This document shows positions 41,722 through 45,786 of a stretch of DNA of 45,786 nt, one piece after another. The stretch covers positions 1-45,786 of the forward strand of contig PMOY01000232.1 of NCBI GenBank assembly GCA_003165655.1. The letters run 5' to 3'. Made by a program: the position numbers and the translations under genes. Every line of letters begins with the position of its first letter. Position 1 is the first letter of the stretch. The notes under the pieces are model-generated. The model was not told where the DNA came from, searched no databases, and was given only the letters and a program-made list of their open reading frames with translations. Origin of the DNA: Solirubrobacterales bacterium. GTDB taxonomy: Bacteria > Actinomycetota > Thermoleophilia > Solirubrobacterales > Solirubrobacteraceae.

Positions 41722-43662
41722 ATGGCCGTATTGATCGCATCCGACGTCGGCAAGGACATCGCCGGCGAGCCGTTGCTGCGCGGGGTGTCGTTCAAGCTCG
41801 AGCGGCGTGACCGCGTGACGCTGTCGGGCCGCAATGGCGCGGGCAAGACGACGCTGCTGCGGATGCTCGCGGGCCAGGCGTCGGTCGACGAGGGCGAGCT
41901 CGTGCTCGCGAAGGGCGCGAAGGTGGCGCTGCACGACCAGCGCCCACCGCGCGATCGCTCGCTGTCGCTGCGCGACTACGTCCTCTCGGGAGCGCGCGAA
42001 TTGGTGACCATCGAGCAAGACCTGGGCGCGCTCGAGCAGTCGATGGCGGAGGGCGCTCACGACGCGGCGACGATGAATCGCTATGCGAAGGCCCAGGCGC
42101 GCCTCGAGCACGCCGGCGGGTACCGCTGGCGCGACCGCGCGTTGGCGACGCTCCACGGGCTCGGGTTTGTCGACGCCGACCTCGATCGCATGCTCGACAC
42201 CTTCTCCGGAGGCGAGTTGACGCGCGGGTCGCTCGCACGCGTCCTCGCCGGCGACCCCGACCTCCTCCTGCTCGACGAACCGACGAACCATCTCGATATC
42301 GCGTCGCTCGAGTGGCTCGAGCAGCATCTCGCCGGCCTCGACGCGGCGATCGTCCTCGTCGCGCACGATCGCTGGTTCCTCGAGGCGGTCGGCACCGCGG
42401 TGCTCGAGCTCGAGGGCGGGCGCGCCCGGTTCTTCGATGGCCCGTGGCATGCGTGGCGCAAGGAGAAGGCGGCCCGCGAGCTCGCGCTCGGACGCGCGAT
42501 CGAGCGCCAGGAGGCGGAGATCGCTCGCCTCGATCGGTTCGTGACCCGCTTCCGCGCCGGCACCCGTGCCCGCCAGGCGCAGTCCCGCGCAAAGAAGCTG
42601 GCGAAGATCGACCGGGTGCAGCGCGGATCCGTCGACGGCGCGGCGCTCAGCTTCGCCTTCAAGCCCCCGGAACGCAGCGGCCGGGTCGTCTTCGAGCTCG
42701 AGGACGGCACGGTCGAAGCAGGCGGGAAGCTGCTGCTCGAACACGCCGAGCTGTGGCTCGAGCGCGGCGAGCACGTCTCGCTCGTGGGACCGAACGGAGC
42801 CGGCAAGACGACCCTGATCGAAACGCTCGCCGAGCGGCGCGAGCTGAAGGTCGGCAAGCTCCGTACCGGACATAACGTCAAGCTCGGCTATCTCTCCCAG
42901 CACACGGACGAGCTCGAGACGGGCACGGCCCGCACCGTGCTCGAGGCCACGCAGCACTTGACCGGGCTGAGTCCGAACCGAGCGCGCGCGCTCCTCGGCC
43001 GATTCCTGTTCTCGGGCGAGGAGGCCGAGAAGCCGCTCGAGGGGGTCTCCGGAGGAGAGCGCCGGCGGCTGTCGCTGGCGATCCTCGTCCACTCCGGCGC
43101 CAACGTGCTGATCCTCGATGAGCCGACCAATCATCTCGACCTCGAGAGCCGCGAGACCCTCGAGGAGGCGCTGAGCGCGTTCGAGGGTTCACTGCTGCTC
43201 GTTTCGCACGACCGGGCGCTGCTCGCCGCCGTCGGCAGCCGGACCGTCGCCGTCGAGGACCGCACGCTGCGCAGCTACGTCGGCGGCTGGGCGGAGTACG
43301 TGCGGGTCCGGGACGAGCGCGGGGCCGCCGCCGCTGCGCACGAGCAGAAGCCGACGGTGGCCACGGCCAATCCCGGTGCCACCAAGCAGAACCCGACGGT
43401 GGTCACGGCCAAGCCCGGTCGCGCCAAGTTGCCGCGCGGGCGCGAAAAGGCCGCGACGCGCCCCGGAGAACCCAAGGCCCAGCGTGACCTCGAGCGCGAG
43501 ATCGAGGCCGCCGAGGCCGCGCTCCAGACGCTCGAGGGCGAGCTGTCCGATCCCGGCGCGTGGTCGGATGCCCGGCGCACCGCCGACTCGACGGCGAGGC
43601 ACGATGCCGCCAAGCGCGCGGTGGAGACCCTGTACGCCCGCTGGGAGCGAACGGCGGGCTGA
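41722..43662 (+). CDS. ABC-F family ATP-binding protein
   Basis: The 646-residue protein has two ABC cassettes without membrane segments. Domain 1: LSGRNGAGKTTLLRML, FSGGELTRGSLARVLA, LLLLDEPTNHLDIASLEWLE. Domain 2: LVGPNGAGKTTLIETL, VSGGERRRLSLAILVH, VLILDEPTNHLDLESRETLE. Between them is the ABC-F linker (WRKEKAARELALGRAIERQE, RARQAQSRAKKLAKIDRV). A C-terminal charged coiled coil (about 590-646) follows a low-complexity tract with a 14-residue repeat. ABC-F proteins act on ribosomes, relieving stalls or antibiotic inhibition. The ATG 41722 begins MAVLIASDVGKD, matching homologues. Confidence 0.93.
   Translation: MAVLIASDVGKDIAGEPLLRGVSFKLERRDRVTLSGRNGAGKTTLLRMLAGQASVDEGELVLAKGAKVALHDQRPPRDRSLSLRDYVLSGARELVTIEQDLGALEQSMAEGAHDAATMNRYAKAQARLEHAGGYRWRDRALATLHGLGFVDADLDRMLDTFSGGELTRGSLARVLAGDPDLLLLDEPTNHLDIASLEWLEQHLAGLDAAIVLVAHDRWFLEAVGTAVLELEGGRARFFDGPWHAWRKEKAARELALGRAIERQEAEIARLDRFVTRFRAGTRARQAQSRAKKLAKIDRVQRGSVDGAALSFAFKPPERSGRVVFELEDGTVEAGGKLLLEHAELWLERGEHVSLVGPNGAGKTTLIETLAERRELKVGKLRTGHNVKLGYLSQHTDELETGTARTVLEATQHLTGLSPNRARALLGRFLFSGEEAEKPLEGVSGGERRRLSLAILVHSGANVLILDEPTNHLDLESRETLEEALSAFEGSLLLVSHDRALLAAVGSRTVAVEDRTLRSYVGGWAEYVRVRDERGAAAAAHEQKPTVATANPGATKQNPTVVTAKPGRAKLPRGREKAATRPGEPKAQRDLEREIEAAEAALQTLEGELSDPGAWSDARRTADSTARHDAAKRAVETLYARWERTAG
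43351..43428 (+). repeat. 42-base tandem repeat inside the ABC-F gene
   Basis: Two near-identical units start at 43351 and 43393 (period 42 bases, in frame), coding PTVATANPGATKQN and PTVVTAKPGRAK. The unit lies in the linker before the C-terminal coiled coil and keeps the frame. It is probably a slippage or unequal-exchange duplication that lengthens the tail. Confidence 0.75.
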
Positions 43663-43753
43663 GGGCGGGTGGGGTAGAGCCGGAGATCGGACACGCGGCC
43701 GGCGCTCGTGTGCCCCGCCGCCGTCTCACGGGGCCTCTACACTGAGCGGCCAG

Positions 43754-44527
43754 ATGTCCCCGTCCACCGAGGCGTCCGTCCGGATCGCGCTGATCGACGA
43801 TGACAGCGGCTTCTTCGCGGTTCTGGACAGGCGATTTGATGCGCTCGGATGGGACCGGCGCGTCCTCGGGTACGCCCCAGGGCCGGACCAGCTCGCGGCC
43901 CAGCGCCTGCATATCGTGATCGTAAATCCCGCGCTCACGGGGATCGATTACCTCGAGCGGACCGCGGTCGCGCTCCCGGGGCTGGCGTTACTTGCCTGCA
44001 CGGGCCGATCAACGCTCGCGGATCGGGTTCGCGGCCTGCGCGGCGGAGCCGATGACTGGCTGACCAAGCCTTGCCACCCTGAGGAGCTGGTCGCGCGCGT
44101 CCAGGCGGTGCTGCGGCGACGGCGCCTCGCGGACGTGCCGGCGGAGAATTCGACGATCGTCGCGGGCGGGTTGGCAATCCGTCAAGACCGCTTCCAGGCG
44201 TTCGTCGGCGACGACAGCGCCGACCTGACCCGCAAGGAGTTCGAGCTTCTGCACCTGCTCGCGCAGGCGGAAGGCCGCGTGCTCGAGCGCGAGGAGATCT
44301 ACCAGCGGGTCTGGGGCTACACGATGGTTCGGGGGGACCGCTCGGTGGACGTGTTCGTCCGCAAGCTGCGTCAGAAGCTCGAGCGCATCTCACCCGAGTG
44401 GAACTACCTGCATACGCAGTTCGGTGTCGGCTACCGCTTCGCTGCCGAGCCCCGCGGGAGTTCCCCTACCGCCGCGGGGGAGACGGCGTACGATCACGTT
44501 CTCGGCCCCACGCCATGGTCAAGGTAA
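43754..44527 (+). CDS. OmpR-family response regulator with atypical receiver
   Basis: The 257-residue protein has an N-terminal receiver and a C-terminal winged helix (about 130-232: LTRKEFELLHLLAQAEGRVL, EIYQRVWGYTMVRGDRSVDV, HTQFGVGYRF). In the receiver the acidic pocket (LIDDDSG) and the conserved lysine (TKPCHPEEL, Lys105) are present, but the phospho-acceptor aspartate is replaced by Asn58 (VIVNPALTG; codon AAT). Phosphorylation in the usual manner is therefore unlikely. No histidine kinase is next to it, which fits an orphan, phosphorylation-independent regulator. The 3' end overlaps the next gene start by 13 bases. Confidence 0.9.
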   Translation: MSPSTEASVRIALIDDDSGFFAVLDRRFDALGWDRRVLGYAPGPDQLAAQRLHIVIVNPALTGIDYLERTAVALPGLALLACTGRSTLADRVRGLRGGADDWLTKPCHPEELVARVQAVLRRRRLADVPAENSTIVAGGLAIRQDRFQAFVGDDSADLTRKEFELLHLLAQAEGRVLEREEIYQRVWGYTMVRGDRSVDVFVRKLRQKLERISPEWNYLHTQFGVGYRFAAEPRGSSPTAAGETAYDHVLGPTPWSR

Positions 44528-44868
44528 TCCGCAACATCGTTATCGTCCTCGCCCTCGCGGCGATCGTTGTCTATGCGCCGGGCGGCGGTACCGGCAGCCA
44601 GGTCATCATCCAGGCGGTGTCGATCGCCTTCCTCGCGGTGATCGGGTGGTTCGCCTCGGTGATGTACCGGCAGCATCGCGTGGCGCTCTACTCACTTGGC
44701 GACGGCCGACGGACGGGGCTCTACGCCGCGGCCGCGGTCGCCGTGCTGACGCTGAGCGCGACCTCGCGCCTGTGGGCGACCGGCGTCGGGGTGCTGGTGT
44801 GGTTTGTCTTCATGGGCGCCGCGGTCTACGCGGCGATCGCGATCCTCTGGGCGGCGCGGAGCTACTGA
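44515..44868 (+). CDS. Small multi-pass membrane protein
   Basis: The 117-residue protein from ATG 44515 has four predicted membrane helices (VIRNIVIVLALAAIVVYAPG, IIQAVSIAFLAVIGWFASVM, LYAAAAVAVLTLSATSRLWA, VGVLVWFVFMGAAVYAAIAI). Its start lies inside the end of the response regulator gene, 13 bases before that gene's stop, so the two are coupled. No family recognised; small proteins of this layout are common in Solirubrobacterales-like genomes as far as I recall. Confidence 0.75.
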   Translation: MVKVIRNIVIVLALAAIVVYAPGGGTGSQVIIQAVSIAFLAVIGWFASVMYRQHRVALYSLGDGRRTGLYAAAAVAVLTLSATSRLWATGVGVLVWFVFMGAAVYAAIAILWAARSY

Positions 44869-44962
44869 GCGTCGCAGCGGAGCGCGAGCTCCGGGTGGTG
44901 CACGCGCGAGGAGTGCTTCGGGCGGGACGTCCCCGACGTGCGGCGCCGTAGACTGGCGCGCG

Positions 44963-45433
44963 GTGACCAAGGTCGAGGTAGGTGTCGTCGCCGACTGGCT
45001 CGTGCTGCTCAGCGCGATCGTGCTGTTTGATTCGCTGTTCTTGGTCTGGAGTCGCCTGTCGCCGGCGTACCTCGCGATCTCCGACCGGCTGCAGACACTC
45101 CAGGGCGTGCCCCATGACCCGACCGGTTGGCAGGTCTACTCCGCCGCCGACATCGTGCTCGCGCTGCTCGCGGTCGGGTTGTTCGCCGTCGCTCTGATGG
45201 GCACGAGAATGGCGCGGTGCGGCGCCCTCGCGGCTGTCCTCCTGGCGCTGGCGTTCGCGATCCACGCGGCCGACGTCCCGCCGACGAACGGCGCCGCCAG
45301 CGCGTTCCGCCCGAGCCTCGGTGTTGACGGCTACGTCGCGCCCTCGCCGAGGCCGGGGCCCGGGGAGACGGTCGCGATCATCGCCCTCGCAGCGGCGGTC
45401 GTCGGGATCGGGTCGTCACTGGCGGCCGACTGA
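44963..45433 (+). CDS. Four-helix membrane protein of unknown function
   Basis: From GTG 44963 the product has 156 residues with hydrophobic segments WLVLLSAIVLFDSLFLVW, IVLALLAVGLFAVALMG, ALAAVLLALAFAIHAADV and VAIIALAAAVVGIGSSLA. A loop after the first helix (RLQTLQGVPHDPTGWQVYSA) and a proline/glycine-rich loop before the last are likely external. The frame reaches upstream to 44804, but that part is arginine/serine-rich and overlaps the previous gene, so the GTG is preferred. No family recognised. Confidence 0.7.
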   Translation: MTKVEVGVVADWLVLLSAIVLFDSLFLVWSRLSPAYLAISDRLQTLQGVPHDPTGWQVYSAADIVLALLAVGLFAVALMGTRMARCGALAAVLLALAFAIHAADVPPTNGAASAFRPSLGVDGYVAPSPRPGPGETVAIIALAAAVVGIGSSLAAD

Positions 45434-45448
45434 GTGACAGAGCCGGTC

Positions 45449-45505
45449 GGCGCCGGCGTTGGCGCCTGGCGCTGGCGCTGGCGCGGGGCGCTGGCGCGGG
45501 CGCTG
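45449..45505 (+). repeat. GGCGC-rich microrepeat upstream of uvrC
   Basis: About 57 bases built from irregular copies of GGCGCT and GGCGCGG, ending 27 bases before the uvrC start. It is a slippage-prone tract with strong potential to fold. Any effect on uvrC expression is unknown. Confidence 0.7.
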
Positions 45506-45532
45506 ACGTCGGCCTTCGTATCCTCGAAGAGA

Positions 45533-45786
45533 ATGTCAGTGATTCCTACCGATCGCCGCCGAGAGCTCCCGGACGAGCCTGGCGTGTACCTGTTCCGCGA
45601 TGGCGGCGGGCGGGTCATCTATGTGGGGAAGGCGAAGTCGATCCGCAAGCGGGTCGCCTCGCACTTCTCGAATCCGAGTACCAAGGCCGGGGGCGAGCTC
45701 TTGCCGATGATCGACCAGATCGAGGCGCTGGTCGTCCATACCGAGGCCGAGGCGCTGCTCGCGGAGCAGAACTTCATCAAGCAGTA
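45533..45786 (+). CDS. uvrC: UvrC excinuclease subunit, N-terminal part (runs off right edge)
   Basis: The 84 codons visible encode a GIY-YIG nuclease start: LPDEPGVYLFRDGGGRVIYV (GVY and IYV triad), GKAKSIRKRVASHFSN with the conserved arginine, and HTEAEALLAEQNFIKQ with the catalytic glutamate region. This is the typical N-terminus of UvrC, which makes the 3' incision in nucleotide excision repair. The ATG at 45533 places GVY at the usual distance. The helix-hairpin-helix and RNase H-like domains lie beyond the window. Confidence 0.93.
   Translation, partial: MSVIPTDRRRELPDEPGVYLFRDGGGRVIYVGKAKSIRKRVASHFSNPSTKAGGELLPMIDQIEALVVHTEAEALLAEQNFIKQ

Noticed and set aside
41596-43134. A 512-codon minus-strand frame opposite the ABC-F gene
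   Set aside because: Antisense shadow of two complete ABC cassettes; no recognisable fold.
45449-45505. Possible CRISPR-like or clustered repeat
   Set aside because: Units are 5-7 bases with no spacers; it is a simple microrepeat.
1-45786. tRNA, rRNA or riboswitch genes
   Set aside because: A by-eye scan for T-loop motifs, rRNA conserved blocks and common riboswitch cores found nothing convincing; a covariance-model scan would be decisive.

Overview
The window is very GC-rich, densely coded DNA with strong G/C preference at third codon positions and frequent GTG starts. The gene set suggests a high-GC actinobacterium, most plausibly a Thermoleophilia/Solirubrobacterales-type soil lineage: a BTAD regulator fused to sensor domains, GpgS, an AcrA-like double reductase, DrrAB-type ABC exporters, a standalone LigD polymerase domain, and an encapsulin with an encapsulated ferritin. 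The lineage is inferred from gene content; no rRNA or tRNA gene was found to test it.

Bases 1-3217 hold one large gene entering from the left edge: a BTAD transcriptional regulator joined through a membrane helix to a beta-propeller and a complete family-5 oligopeptide-type solute-binding domain. Bases 3.2-11.35 kb look like an accessory, partly decayed island: a tyrosine recombinase with a ruined C-terminus, a hicBA toxin-antitoxin pair, a DUF1059 gene, a translationally coupled pair of lipoproteins (one a YVTN propeller), an unrecognised membrane protein, a frameshifted remnant, a truncated epoxide-hydrolase-like gene and the orphan tail of a WD40 protein. Several 300-600 base stretches here have no convincing gene.

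From 11.35 kb the DNA is compact. 11.3-15.1 kb carries exonuclease III, a LigD polymerase domain and an unusual aldo/keto reductase - polynucleotide-kinase-like - degenerate HAD fusion. 15.3-19.7 kb carries a membrane glycosyltransferase, then a TetR regulator divergent from a drrA/drrB exporter with a near-perfect inverted repeat between them; drrA has an apparent one-base deletion. 19.7-23.2 kb holds dinB, galK, a small winged-helix-like protein and a decayed EAL-domain gene. 23.3-25.1 kb is the encapsulin nanocompartment operon: an EncFtn cargo with its loading peptide, the shell protein, and an unknown third gene.

25.3-32 kb is housekeeping and metabolism: a luciferase-like oxidoreductase, an HhH-GPD repair protein, the stub of a flavoprotein, a CorA transporter, a membrane protein, a Tat-exported bicovalent-FAD oxidase, GpgS and a GNAT acetyltransferase. 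32-36.2 kb has a second ABC-2 exporter, a membrane protein with a catalytically dead HD-GYP domain, and a Ppx/GppA phosphatase. 36.3-45.8 kb has an ArsR-type regulator with an AcrA-like fatty acyl-CoA reductase, a transglycosylase/NlpC-P60-like wall enzyme, an alpha/beta hydrolase, an ABC-F ATPase, a response regulator lacking its phospho-acceptor aspartate, small membrane proteins, and the start of uvrC running off the right edge.

The best-defined functional system is the encapsulin iron-storage compartment. The most unusual architectures are the regulator/propeller/solute-binding fusion and the AKR-kinase-HAD fusion. No CRISPR array, complete insertion sequence, prophage or replication origin was seen.
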